64,000 bases of DNA from Mucilaginibacter sp. cycad4 (GTDB lineage: Bacteria; Bacteroidota; Bacteroidia; Sphingobacteriales; Sphingobacteriaceae): positions 1 to 64,000 of the forward strand of contig NZ_CP139559.1 of NCBI RefSeq assembly GCF_034263275.1, in the 5' to 3' direction. The notes beneath the pieces are model-generated. The model worked only from the letters and a program-made list of their open reading frames with translations, was not told the DNA's origin and ran no database searches. Each line of letters begins with the position of its first letter. The stretch's first letter is position 1. Position numbers and translations under genes: made by a program. This document shows positions 1 to 8,110 of the stretch, piece after piece.

Positions 1-1425
1 ATGGAAAAAACTTGTACGAACGTTTGGAATAGCTGCCTTCAGATCATCAAAGACAACATACCGGCCCAGAGCTTTAAAACCTGGTTTGAGCCGATAAAAG
101 CTTTGAGGATGGAAGGAAGCGTATTAACCATACAAGTACCAAGTTTATTCTTTTACGAGTGGCTTGAAGAGCACTATGTAGGGTTACTGCGCAAGACAAT
201 CAAAAAACAATTGGGCGACGAAGGACGTTTAGAGTATAATATAGTTGTTGAGCAATCATCAAGTAAACCATACACAACTAACATGCCTTCAAACGGAAAT
301 GGCGCTGATTCAAAACATCAGAGTATGCCGATACCTATTTCAATTAACAAGGATATTAAAAACCCCTTTGTTATACCCGGCCTCAAAAAGTTGAATGTAG
401 ATCCTCAGCTTAACCGTAACTACACCTTCGAAAACTTTGTTGAAGGTGACTGCAATCGTTTGGCCCGCTCTGCAGGTTATGCCGTTGCCGCTAAACCAGG
501 AGGTACTTCATTTAACCCTTTAATGATTTATGGGGGTGTTGGTTTAGGTAAAACTCACCTGGCACAGGCCATCGGTAACGAAATTAAACGCACCCTGCCC
601 GATAAACTGGTACTGTATGTATCATGCGAAAAATTTACGCAGCAGTTTGTTGATGCTTTAAAGCATAACAACATCAACGACTTTGTGAATTTTTACCAGG
701 CTATTGATGTGCTGATCATGGACGATGTTCACAACTTTGCCGGTAAAGAGAAAACACAGGATTTCTTCTTCCATATATTTAATCACCTGCACCAATCGGG
801 CAAGCAACTGATCATTACATCAGATAAAGCGCCTAAGGACCTGGCCGGTTTGGAAGAGCGCCTGCTTTCGAGGTTCAAATGGGGCCTGTCTGCCGATTTG
901 CAGATCCCTGACCTGGAAACCCGTATGGCTATCCTGAAAAATAAAATTTACCAGGATGGTATCGATCTGTCAAACGATGTGATCGAGTACGTTGCTCATA
1001 ATATTGATAATAACGTACGTGAGCTGGAAGGCGCCATGGTGTCACTACTGGCTCAATCAACCCTTAACCGCAAGGAAATTGACCTGAACCTGGCTAAACA
1101 AATGTTGAAAAACTTTGTGAAGAACTCATCTAAAGAGATTTCGATGGAGTATATCCAGAGTTTGGTATGCGAGTATTTTGAGGTACCTATCGAGATGGTG
1201 AAATCACAAACCCGCAAACGCGAAATTGTACAAGCCCGTCAAATTTCTATGTACCTGGCCAAAGCCCATACCAAAAGCTCACTCAAATCAATCGGTCATT
1301 TCTTTGGCGGCCGCGATCACTCTACCGTGATTTATGCCTGCCAAACTGTGGAGGATTTGATTGACACCGATAAAAAGTTTAAAGGGTACGTGGCTGACAT
1401 TCAGAAGAAACTGAAAATGTCGTAA
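1..1425 (+). CDS. dnaA: Chromosomal replication initiator protein DnaA
   Basis: DnaA binds and opens the replication origin and recruits the helicase loader. The 474-residue protein shows domain I (about 1-80), a low-complexity linker (about 85-125), an AAA+ domain with Walker A GGVGLGKT at 178-185 and Walker B with DD at 241-242, and the C-terminal DNA-binding helix-turn-helix signature GGRDHSTV at 436-443. All parts expected of the family are present and the length is normal. The window starts on the first base of the ATG, so the promoter and any upstream origin are out of view. I saw no clear DnaA-box cluster in the short gap downstream. It is convergent with the next gene. Confidence 0.98.
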   Translation: MEKTCTNVWNSCLQIIKDNIPAQSFKTWFEPIKALRMEGSVLTIQVPSLFFYEWLEEHYVGLLRKTIKKQLGDEGRLEYNIVVEQSSSKPYTTNMPSNGNGADSKHQSMPIPISINKDIKNPFVIPGLKKLNVDPQLNRNYTFENFVEGDCNRLARSAGYAVAAKPGGTSFNPLMIYGGVGLGKTHLAQAIGNEIKRTLPDKLVLYVSCEKFTQQFVDALKHNNINDFVNFYQAIDVLIMDDVHNFAGKEKTQDFFFHIFNHLHQSGKQLIITSDKAPKDLAGLEERLLSRFKWGLSADLQIPDLETRMAILKNKIYQDGIDLSNDVIEYVAHNIDNNVRELEGAMVSLLAQSTLNRKEIDLNLAKQMLKNFVKNSSKEISMEYIQSLVCEYFEVPIEMVKSQTRKREIVQARQISMYLAKAHTKSSLKSIGHFFGGRDHSTVIYACQTVEDLIDTDKKFKGYVADIQKKLKMS

Positions 1426-1446
1426 TAAACGATTTGAAGATATTAG

Positions 1447-1476
1447 AGCCTTGCATTAATGCAGGGCTTTTTTTTT
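1447..1476 (+). terminator. Rho-independent terminator of dnaA
   Basis: Stem AGCCTTGCAT / ATGCAGGGCT (one mismatched pair region) followed by a run of nine T. It lies 21 bases after the dnaA stop and before the convergent isomerase gene. Confidence 0.85.
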
Positions 1477-1523
1477 GCTAAAAACGATACAATAGTTCAA
1501 AACTTGAGCAAGGGTATTGGTTT

Positions 1524-2408
1524 TTATAAAAATAACGTCCCCTCCATTACAATTACTGATGAGCCACTTACCAACACATTGTCGGGTGTTACCTTTATGT
1601 GGATGGTAGATGGATGATTTACCAATACTCCCTGTAAAATTTTGTAACCCTGGTTAATATTTATGTAATTGGCCTGTTGAAGAAATCCAGCAAGCGGACC
1701 GGCAGCCGTTCCTGTAGCTGGATCTTCCTCAATACCATAAGCCGGGTTAAAAAAGCGGGTCTCGGTTAAATAGTCGTTTTCTGAAACATCGGTTGTAAAT
1801 AAATAGAAACCTTCAAAGCTGTAGTTTTTTGAAATTTCCTTGAGCAGATCAGAGTTGGGTACGGCCCGGTTAAGGATCGCCCTGTTTTTTATAGGTACCA
1901 TGATATGAGCTACTTCTGTTTTCATGACGGTAGGCTTCCAATTATTTAGCTCCAGCTCGGTTGTTTCTAAACCGAGAGCCGGTGCTATGATTTCCGGGGT
2001 AATAGTGCCAAGATTCTGCGCGGTCTGCTGCTTTACTGCCACCAGTATCAAGCCGTTTTCTTCATTGATCACAACGGGTAATTTTTCATCCTTCATAGTT
2101 ACCCAATGCTCATCGCCCTGACCGTTAAAAATATCCCATCCTTGTAATAGAGCCAATGATACAGCCCCAAGGAAATTATGACCGCCACCTCCAACCTCAT
2201 AATTACCCGGGGTAAATGAGCGTACCTTAAGTGCCTTCTCAGCGTCAGAATACCATACAAAGGATGTTTCAGAATAACCGAACTCGCGGGCTATATTGTA
2301 GTATTGTGATAATTCCAGCTCGTCATCACACCACACTACCGATAGTGGGTTGCCTTTATATGGTTGGTTGGTGAATACATCAAGTATAAAGTAAGGTAAT
2401 TTTTTCAT
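1524..2408 (-). CDS. PhzF family isomerase/epimerase-like protein
   Basis: PhzF-fold proteins are metal-free isomerases or epimerases of small molecules, named after the phenazine enzyme; most members have no known substrate. The ATG at 2408 is chosen because it gives the family N-terminus (MKKLPYFILDVFT); the longer frame to 2465 adds an unlikely 19 residues. The 294-residue protein has GNP at 19-21, the conserved acid in SETSF (Glu47), and the second-half motif EDPATGTA. The usual CGHAT-type turn is replaced by GGGGHNF at 73-79, as if this were a distinct subgroup. No phenazine genes are nearby, so this is a lone gene and a phenazine role should not be inferred. Confidence 0.85.
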   Translation of the reverse strand: MKKLPYFILDVFTNQPYKGNPLSVVWCDDELELSQYYNIAREFGYSETSFVWYSDAEKALKVRSFTPGNYEVGGGGHNFLGAVSLALLQGWDIFNGQGDEHWVTMKDEKLPVVINEENGLILVAVKQQTAQNLGTITPEIIAPALGLETTELELNNWKPTVMKTEVAHIMVPIKNRAILNRAVPNSDLLKEISKNYSFEGFYLFTTDVSENDYLTETRFFNPAYGIEEDPATGTAAGPLAGFLQQANYININQGYKILQGVLVNHPSTIHIKVTPDNVLVSGSSVIVMEGTLFL

Positions 2409-2572
2409 TTGATAGATTTTTGCTTGTCGCAAAGTAGTGAAGGCCTTTAGATTAAATGTCAGCACAGTTTAAAAATGATGAAAGACTGATTTGAGTTGTG
2501 TTGGTTTTTTCTGTTATCGACAAATGATTAAATCAGCATATCAACTTGATTACAAATGAGGTATATTTAGTT

Positions 2573-3028
2573 ATGAAAAAACTTATCCTCGCAGTATTTA
2601 TTTTATTATCGTTCCAATCCATCGCCCAGCAAACGGAGCAGGATGCTATTAAGCAAACCATCAATACTATGTTTAATGCCATGCGTAAGGGCGATAGCAC
2701 AATGCTTAGATCCACCTTTGCTAAAGGAATCGCTTTTCATAGTGTAGCCAATAAGAAGGATGGAACCGTAAATTTAGAAATTGAAAATCCGGATGATTTT
2801 ATCAAACTCATCGGCACGCCACACAAAGGCGTATACGATGAGCGCGTAACTTTTAGCGATATCAAGATTGATGGCCCGCTGGCCAGTGTTTGGACGCCGT
2901 ACAAGTTTTATTTAGACTATAAATACAGCCATTGTGGGGTCGATGTTTTCCAACTGATGAAAACTGCCAACGGCTGGAAGATCATTTACATAGTTGACAC
3001 CCGGCGGAAGGATAATTGCCCCGAGTGA
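2573..3028 (+). CDS. Secreted NTF2-like (SnoaL-like) protein
   Basis: A 151-residue protein with a signal peptide (MKKLILAVFILLSFQSIAQ) followed by a compact alpha+beta domain resembling the NTF2/SnoaL superfamily (pattern EQDAIKQTINTMFNAMRKGD near the mature start, later WTPYKFYLDYKYSHCGVDVF and NGWKIIYIVDTR). Such domains in exported Bacteroidota proteins usually have no known substrate. The ATG at 2573 is preferred to the upstream in-frame start at 2546 because it begins the signal peptide. Its stop codon touches the stop of the convergent Uma2 gene with no base between them, so the two messages must overlap at their 3' ends. Confidence 0.8.
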   Translation: MKKLILAVFILLSFQSIAQQTEQDAIKQTINTMFNAMRKGDSTMLRSTFAKGIAFHSVANKKDGTVNLEIENPDDFIKLIGTPHKGVYDERVTFSDIKIDGPLASVWTPYKFYLDYKYSHCGVDVFQLMKTANGWKIIYIVDTRRKDNCPE

Positions 3029-3559
3029 TTAAAAGGTAAGTGTTATTGATAGCTGGTTAACAACCATATGTCCGGCTTCCGGATATGCTTGTTGTTGATA
3101 AGTGCCTTCAATCAAGAGATAGTGTAATACTTCTTTGCTATCAGCATCTACAATGATATATTCAGGTATGCTGTTACGCCTGTATAATTCAAATTTTTTT
3201 TCTTTATCATAATTCTTGTTTGAGGAAAGTATCTCGATTACTAAATCTGGTGCGCCGTAAATACCTTTTTTCTGAATTATATCCGCCCGCTCTTTTTTTA
3301 TGTAAATGATATCCGGCTGCACAACGTTTTGTTCGGCGTCCAGGTAAACATCGCAGGGCGCAATAAACACTTCACCTAAATTTGCATCTTTTGTTAGCGA
3401 TCTAATCTGGTAGGCGAGATCAAACAAGATCCGTTGGTGATCGGTTGTAGGCGAGGGCGACATATAGAGCGTGTTATCGATTACTTCACACAAAGTACCT
3501 TCTGGCAGCAGGTTAAATACCTCCATCGCCGTTCTCGGTATATCTAAAATGTTTTTCAT
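3029..3559 (-). CDS. Uma2 family nuclease-fold protein (DUF820)
   Basis: Uma2 proteins have a PD-(D/E)xK restriction-endonuclease-like fold and are very common in cyanobacteria and Bacteroidota; their biological role is not established. The 176-residue protein shows the family core: an acid in PDIIYIKK, the GAPDLVIEILS strand, then KKFELYRRNSIPEYIIVD with the lysine and the final strand. Length is at the short end of normal for the family (about 180-190). It is a single gene on the minus strand, its end abutting the NTF2-like gene. About 100 bases separate its start from the DUF5615 gene, so it is probably not in the same transcript as that pair, although the grouping of nuclease-like genes is suggestive. 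Confidence 0.85.
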   Translation of the reverse strand: MKNILDIPRTAMEVFNLLPEGTLCEVIDNTLYMSPSPTTDHQRILFDLAYQIRSLTKDANLGEVFIAPCDVYLDAEQNVVQPDIIYIKKERADIIQKKGIYGAPDLVIEILSSNKNYDKEKKFELYRRNSIPEYIIVDADSKEVLHYLLIEGTYQQQAYPEAGHMVVNQLSITLTF

Positions 3560-3660
3560 CTTATGCTAAGATAAACAAAAAGTGGTAAAGGTGCAATTCT
3601 ACATCACGGCCAGCTTCATCATGCCATAAATAAACCGGCACGATGCATGGCTTGTTTTAT

Positions 3661-4017
3661 TTACAGATATAATTCGTATACCCCTAACGAATCGTCTTCG
3701 ATAAATTGCACTATTGAGTTTTTAGATTCCGATAATAAGTCGGAGATAGCTTTGGTGTTCACATTGCCAGTCCTAAGCCATATTATTTTAGGAGGGAAGG
3801 AATAAAGATTTTGCAACTCCCGAAAGTCTTCGTCGAAAGTTAGAATCGAATAATTATTAGTTTTTGCGAACTGCCATATATGGATATCACTTAAACGCCC
3901 GTGCGGAGCGATTTCATTTACAGGTAAAATATCCCATGACGGAAGCAGTTTTTTTAAACGCCATGAGATATTTTCATCAATAATGATACTGATTTTGTAA
4001 GAAGCAATAGTAGTCAT
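3661..4017 (-). CDS. DUF5615 PIN-like protein (possible toxin)
   Basis: A 118-residue PIN-like domain of the DUF5615 type. The acidic residues expected of the nuclease centre are visible: DEN at 14-16, Asp44 in RLSDIHIW, and FDEDF at 61-65. PIN domains are often toxin ribonucleases. The start codon overlaps the stop of the preceding DUF433 gene by one base (TAATG), so the two are translationally coupled; the DUF433-DUF5615 pairing is a recurring arrangement thought to be a toxin-antitoxin module. Toxicity is inferred from family and context only. Confidence 0.8.
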   Translation of the reverse strand: MTTIASYKISIIIDENISWRLKKLLPSWDILPVNEIAPHGRLSDIHIWQFAKTNNYSILTFDEDFRELQNLYSFPPKIIWLRTGNVNTKAISDLLSESKNSIVQFIEDDSLGVYELYL

Positions 4018-4244
4018 TATGCAACTCGTATTGTCCGCTCTTTATTGGCCGCATATGCAAGACAAGCAAAGATGTGATCTTCGTTTAGTTGCGGAAAATT
4101 TTCAAGAATATCTTCATGTGTGGAGCCGGAAGCAAGCCACTGTAAAACATCATACACAGTAATGCGAGTACCCATAATTACAGGTTTCCCAAATCTAATT
4201 TCCGGGTTTACTTCTATAAATTGTTTGTAATCAATCTGCCGCAT
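4017..4244 (-). CDS. DUF433 protein (possible antitoxin)
   Basis: A 75-residue protein matching the DUF433 pattern: GKPVIMGTRITVYDVLQWLA, then EDILENFPQL and a closing helix CLAYAA. The family is a small helix-turn-helix-like domain and is often the upstream partner of a PIN-like protein. An in-frame TTG at 4250 could extend it by two residues, but the ATG at 4244 is the more natural start. It is first in a two-gene unit with the DUF5615 gene, overlapping it by one base. An autoregulating antitoxin role is likely by analogy, not shown. Confidence 0.82.
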   Translation of the reverse strand: MRQIDYKQFIEVNPEIRFGKPVIMGTRITVYDVLQWLASGSTHEDILENFPQLNEDHIFACLAYAANKERTIRVA

Positions 4245-4295
4245 ATTCAAATTTAACTAAAATGCATTCAAATCTGAAATATTTACATACTCATC

Positions 4296-4847
4296 TTACA
4301 GCACTCCCAACTTCATCATCCCATAAAATAAACCGGCGCAATGCATAGCTTGTTTTATTTCGTTGTTAAGCAATAATTGTTTCACCTCTTCAATAGTGTA
4401 TTCTTCAACAATCAAGTCTTCCAGTTCATCAAGATGCTGACCCTGTACTTTTTTACCGCCTTTGGTAAAGTAGGTAAATGTTTTATTGTTTGCCGTAGAT
4501 GGGTTGCCGTATACGGTGCAGATCAGTTCAAATTCATCAAACTGGTAACCGGTTTCCTCCAGTAGTTCGCGGCGTATGGCATGTACCGGCTCTTCACCTG
4601 CATCAATCACACCGCCTGGAATTTCGAGCGAGATAACACCTGCCGCATGACGGTATTGTTTTACCATCAATACTTTATTGTCTTCGGTTATGGCTACTGC
4701 GTTAACCCAGTTTGAATATTCAAGTACATAATAATCTTCAACTATTTTGCCGTTTGGCATTTCGCATTTATCAATGCGGAGGGTGGCCCAGGGGCCTTTG
4801 TGAATATATGATGACGAAAGTAGTTTCCAGGTGAGATCTTTACTCAT
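4296..4847 (-). CDS. NUDIX hydrolase, ADP-ribose pyrophosphatase-like
   Basis: NUDIX enzymes cleave nucleoside diphosphates linked to another group; this 183-residue one resembles ADP-ribose/ADP-sugar pyrophosphatases. The Nudix box is complete at about 79-101: GGVIDAGEE followed by RRELLEETGY. A beta-rich N-terminal domain (VEDYYVLEYSNWVNAVAI) precedes it, as in the ADP-ribose class. Its start overlaps the end of the upstream 134-residue gene by eight bases, so it is the last gene of that unit. The substrate cannot be settled from sequence alone. Confidence 0.9.
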   Translation of the reverse strand: MSKDLTWKLLSSSYIHKGPWATLRIDKCEMPNGKIVEDYYVLEYSNWVNAVAITEDNKVLMVKQYRHAAGVISLEIPGGVIDAGEEPVHAIRRELLEETGYQFDEFELICTVYGNPSTANNKTFTYFTKGGKKVQGQHLDELEDLIVEEYTIEEVKQLLLNNEIKQAMHCAGLFYGMMKLGVL

Positions 4848-5244
4848 AGTTGTTTTGCAGAAATTGATAGATAGTATTACGCTTGTTTATGTTTTCGAAT
4901 GAGGTACGATTGTGATTTTTCTCCAGCCGGTTAAATATAGAAATGATCTTTTGTAAGGCAGCTAACGTTTCGTCATTAGCTGCAAAAGGTTCATAATACA
5001 TATATAACAGCTGAGCTAAAGCATCCAGCTTATCCGGCGAATAATTTTTTCCATTGAGTAAAATGTCAAAATCTTCGATACTTAATTTAAGTAAATCGTT
5101 CAATTTTAGATCATACTCATCCTGAAGCATTTGATCAGCATGTTGAATAAATGCTTCGGGGTTTACGGCGTTTTTGAAACCCGCGAGCTTTGTTATTGAA
5201 TACACGATCTTTTCAATCTCGCGTAGGATGTAATCTTTTTGCAT
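4840..5244 (-). CDS. Small helical protein, DUF6483-like
   Basis: A 134-residue, mostly helical, soluble protein without a signal peptide. Its start (MQKDYILREIEKIVYSITKLAG) and the pattern EDFDILLNGKNYSPDKLDALAQLL resemble DUF6483, a family of unknown function found mainly in Firmicutes; this family assignment is from memory and only moderately certain. It sits between the YgcG-like gene (24 bases upstream) and the NUDIX gene, which it overlaps by eight bases, suggesting co-transcription with both. No function can be given. Confidence 0.65.
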   Translation of the reverse strand: MQKDYILREIEKIVYSITKLAGFKNAVNPEAFIQHADQMLQDEYDLKLNDLLKLSIEDFDILLNGKNYSPDKLDALAQLLYMYYEPFAANDETLAALQKIISIFNRLEKNHNRTSFENINKRNTIYQFLQNNYE

Positions 5245-5268
5245 GGTTAGGATGTTATTGGGAACGTT

Positions 5269-6054
5269 TTACCAGCTGCCGCTTGAACCGCCGCCGCCGC
5301 CGCTTCCGCCGCCAAAACCGCCGAAGCCACCACCTGAACCACCGCCACCGGAAAAACCTCCCCAATCGCTGCCGCTGCTCCGCCCCCCGCCGCCAAGCAT
5401 ATTACCGGCCAGGAACCACCAGAACGGGCTTGCACCGCCACGGCGGCCAATGATCTGCCTGCCTCCCCCGCCTCCGCGATTGCGGAACACCAGGATCAGG
5501 ATAATTACGACTATAACAATGACTATAAAACCGGCTGGGCCGTTATTGCTTTGCTTTTGTTTTTTGGCTGCTTTATACTCACCTTTCATGGCTTTGATGA
5601 TGCTGTTGGTACCTGCATCAAGGCCGCCATAATAGTCGCCTTGTTTAAAGTGTGGTTTAAGGTCGTTTTGGATAATATCCTGCGTAACAATATCAGGCAG
5701 GGAGCCTTCGGCACCGTAGCCGGTTTGGATACTCATTTTACGGTCGCCAATAGCTACCAGTACCAGTACGCCGTTGTTTTTGTCTTTTTGCCCTATACCC
5801 CATTTACGCAACAGCTGAACGCCATAGTCATTAATATCATAACTCCCTGTCGATTTCAGGATCACCACCGCAATTTGTGTTGAGGTAGAATCATTAAAGG
5901 CCACCAACTTAGTTTCCAGCTGCTGTTTATCAGTTGGCTTTAAGGTGTTGGTATAGTCGGTAACAAGGGTATTAGAGCGTTCCGGGAAATCCTGCGCAGT
6001 CGCGACAGCAACGTAAAATATAAATCCGAAGAACAGTATAAGCTTTTTGAACAT
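5269..6054 (-). CDS. TPM-domain membrane protein, YgcG-like
   Basis: An exported TPM (PF04536-type) protein. Residues 1-20 form a signal peptide ending ATA, the TPM domain covers about 25-160 (TDYTNTLKP, QIAVVILKS, GVLVLVAIGDRKMSIQTGYG), a single membrane segment lies at about 174-190, and the last 65 residues are almost all Gly and Ser with a few aromatic residues. This TPM-TM-glycine tail layout is typical of YgcG. The domain is linked to membrane protein quality control in plants and to unknown envelope functions in bacteria. It lies 11 bases after the second TPM gene and belongs to the LemA-TPM-TPM group. The Gly codons make a GC-rich stretch at 5270-5480. Confidence 0.88.
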   Translation of the reverse strand: MFKKLILFFGFIFYVAVATAQDFPERSNTLVTDYTNTLKPTDKQQLETKLVAFNDSTSTQIAVVILKSTGSYDINDYGVQLLRKWGIGQKDKNNGVLVLVAIGDRKMSIQTGYGAEGSLPDIVTQDIIQNDLKPHFKQGDYYGGLDAGTNSIIKAMKGEYKAAKKQKQSNNGPAGFIVIVIVVIILILVFRNRGGGGGRQIIGRRGGASPFWWFLAGNMLGGGGRSSGSDWGGFSGGGGSGGGFGGFGGGSGGGGGSSGSW

Positions 6055-6065
6055 TTTTTTAGTTT

Positions 6066-6500
6066 TTAATCACCATCCATAAAGGCAATATCATCGGGAA
6101 GTTCGTTTTGGTCACCGTCATGATGCGGGAAATATTTTTGCAGCTGTTCGCCGGCAATTCTAAGACCTGTAACGATACCTTCAACAATATCGCCATATTT
6201 AAAATGTTGCAGCATATCATCGCGGGTGGTATCCCAAAAATTGGGAGGCACCACCTGGTTAATGCCGGCGTCACCTATGATAGCAAATTTACGGTCGACA
6301 GTGGCAACATATACCAGCACACCATGCCTGAGCTTGGTTTTATGCATGTTAAGCTGCAGGAAATATTTCGCGGCGCGGTCAAGAACTTCTTCATTGCATC
6401 TTTTTTCAATGCAAACCCTGATCTCACCCGATGAGCGGCTCTCAGCCTCCTCAATAGCATTACGGATGCGCTGCTGTTCCTCTTCGTTAAATACAGCCAT
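6066..6500 (-). CDS. TPM-domain protein, cytoplasmic type
   Basis: A 144-residue TPM domain without signal peptide or membrane segment: RNAIEEAESRSSGEIRVCIE at the start, then LRHGVLVYVATVDRKFAIIGD and a closing helix. It forms a set with the LemA lipoprotein upstream and the membrane-anchored TPM protein downstream (11 bases). In Bacteroidota these three genes commonly occur together, which suggests one complex or process at the inner membrane, but the activity is unknown. Confidence 0.88.
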   Translation of the reverse strand: MAVFNEEEQQRIRNAIEEAESRSSGEIRVCIEKRCNEEVLDRAAKYFLQLNMHKTKLRHGVLVYVATVDRKFAIIGDAGINQVVPPNFWDTTRDDMLQHFKYGDIVEGIVTGLRIAGEQLQKYFPHHDGDQNELPDDIAFMDGD

Positions 6501-6506
6501 ATATTT

Positions 6507-6632
6507 TAATTATTGAATTATTGATTTTGTGAATTATTGAATTGTGGAGTTATTGGATCTGTTGGCTTGTTTAACTATGAAGTACAAGTCGTAATTCAAT
6601 AACTCAATAATTCAGTAATTCAATAATTAATT
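6507..6632. repeat. Long intergenic hairpin of short AT-rich tandem units
   Basis: The left arm (6507-6556) repeats ATTATTGAATT-like units and the right arm (6591-6632) is its imperfect reverse complement (CAATAACTCAATAATTCAG). The loop is about 34 bases. It fills the gap between the LemA and TPM genes and overlaps the last codons of lemA. Confidence 0.7.
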
Positions 6633-7208
6633 AAACTCTACTTTCGGGGCTTTATCAGCACCTGGTTCGGCAGTGAAATAGCCTTTTGCAGAAAAACCGA
6701 ACATTTTGGCAGTTATATTGGCCGGGAACGAACGGATCTTGCTGTTGTATTCCTGAACAGCATCATTAAAATCTTTGCGCGATACGTTGATCCTGTTTTC
6801 GGTACCTTCCAGCTGAATCTGGAGGTCGTGGAAGTTAGAATTCGATTTCAGGTCGGGGTAGTTTTCGGTAATTGAAAGTAATTTACCAAGGGCAGCGCTT
6901 AGCTCGCCCTGTGAGGCCTGGAAAGCTTTTATTGATTCGGGCGTAAGCTTGTTGGGGTCAACCTGTACCGACGTTGCCTTTGAACGGGCCTCAACCACAG
7001 CTGTTAGCGTGCTTTTTTCAAAATTAGCTGCGCCTTTTACTGTGTTAACTAAATTGGGGATCAGATCGCTGCGGCGCTGATAGTCGCTTTGTACGGCACC
7101 CCATTTGGCTTTAACGGTTTCATCCAATTTAACCATGCTGTTATAACTGCATGAACTTAAGGACATAGCCGCCGCTATAATTAATATAACTGAAAATAAC
7201 TTTTTCAT
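6627..7208 (-). CDS. lemA: LemA family lipoprotein
   Basis: LemA proteins are long helical envelope proteins of unknown biochemical role. The 193-residue product begins with a lipoprotein leader whose lipobox LSSC puts the lipidated Cys at 20. The family signature follows: VKAKWGAVQSDYQRRSDLIPNLV (helix 1), then TENYPDLKSN and IQLEGTENRINVSRKDFN and the closing motif FGFSAKGYF. Most LemA proteins have an uncleaved membrane anchor, so the lipid anchor is a common Bacteroidota variant. It is the first gene of the lemA-TPM-TPM run. Confidence 0.92.
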   Translation of the reverse strand: MKKLFSVILIIAAAMSLSSCSYNSMVKLDETVKAKWGAVQSDYQRRSDLIPNLVNTVKGAANFEKSTLTAVVEARSKATSVQVDPNKLTPESIKAFQASQGELSAALGKLLSITENYPDLKSNSNFHDLQIQLEGTENRINVSRKDFNDAVQEYNSKIRSFPANITAKMFGFSAKGYFTAEPGADKAPKVEFN

Positions 7209-7504
7209 TTGTTTTTCGTGTATTTTATGTGATGTTTTTGGTTAGAGTACAAATCACGTACCGTTGTTACAAACGGGGCCGACTGCTGACAAGGTGTCAA
7301 GGTACGGCTTTTCGATAACTTATGGAAGGATGTGAGGTTTGATACGTGGATATGAGAAATAATAGATGGATTTGAGATATGAGACCTGAGATTTGAGAAA
7401 TAATAATGTCCCAGCCTTTTAACCCTATAAAAGCAGAAAGCCCCATGCGGGGCTGCAGCTTTATAATTGATCAGGTAAAATTCCTTTAATGGCAGAGATT
7501 CAGT
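7209..7504. other. Gap between lemA and the ECF sigma gene
   Basis: Contains the likely lemA promoter region and a one-sided run of GAGAT/GAGAAATAATA-like tandem units at about 7339-7410, then the terminator of the sigma gene. No coding potential seen. Confidence 0.6.
7429..7454 (-). terminator. Terminator of the ECF sigma gene
   Basis: On the minus strand AGCCCCGCATGGGGCT forms a perfect short stem followed by TTCTGCTTTT. It lies about 50 bases after the sigma factor stop. Confidence 0.75.
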
Positions 7505-8110
7505 TTATCCTGCCAGGCAGTGTTCTTCGCGCATGATTAGTTTGGCCACCATGTCTTTTAAAAGTGTACGGGCGCGGTGCAGGGTAGTGCGCGATAAAAG
7601 TTCGCTCATGCCCAGTGATGTGCCAATTTCCTGGTGTGAGTAGCCTTCAATAGCGTACATGTTAAAAACAGAGCGATATGTTTTTGGTAGCTTTTGTACC
7701 AGTTTCATCAGGTCTTTAGCTTCAAGGCCATTATCATTATATGAGCTGCTGATAGGTATAGCGGCAGCTTCTTCCGCTGCAAAATCATCAACCAAAACCA
7801 TTGGCTTTAATTTGCGGTAGCGTGATATGGCGCAATGTACCATAATGCGACGGATCCATCCTTCCAGGCTGCCTTCACCGCGGTAGTTTTTCATATTGCG
7901 GAACATTTTTATAAATCCCTCCTGCAATATATCCTGTGCTTCGTCTTTATCGGTTGCATAACGCATGCAAACTGCCAGCATGCGGGGGGCTAATAACCTG
8001 TATAGTTGTTCCTGGCTCTTTCTGTCGTTACTCAGGCAGCCATTCCATATTGTTTGTAAGCGTTCGTCGGCGGTAGTCATTTTTTTATTATTTAAATACA
8101 TGAGGTGCAT
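7505..8110 (-). CDS. ECF-type RNA polymerase sigma factor
   Basis: Sigma-70 family factor of about 190-201 residues. Region 2 is clear (LLAPRMLAVCMRYATDKDEA, LQEGFIKMFRNM, GWIRRIMVHCAISRYRK) and region 4 has LPKTYRSVFNMYAIEGYSHQ and EIGTSLGMS. Three in-frame starts are possible (8110, 8101 and 8080); MTTADERLQ at 8080 resembles the usual start of the group, so the coordinates may be 30 bases long. No anti-sigma gene is adjacent. The preceding 300 bases are non-coding. Target genes cannot be predicted. Confidence 0.9.
   Translation of the reverse strand: MHLMYLNNKKMTTADERLQTIWNGCLSNDRKSQEQLYRLLAPRMLAVCMRYATDKDEAQDILQEGFIKMFRNMKNYRGEGSLEGWIRRIMVHCAISRYRKLKPMVLVDDFAAEEAAAIPISSSYNDNGLEAKDLMKLVQKLPKTYRSVFNMYAIEGYSHQEIGTSLGMSELLSRTTLHRARTLLKDMVAKLIMREEHCLAG

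Noticed and set aside
1..1523. Possible replication origin next to dnaA
   Set aside because: The gap after dnaA is under 100 bases and shows only a terminator. Upstream sequence is outside the window, so no origin can be called.
5243..5632. Proline-rich plus-strand open frame
   Set aside because: It is the mirror of the Gly/Ser-rich tail of the YgcG-like gene; it has no start context and no independent support.
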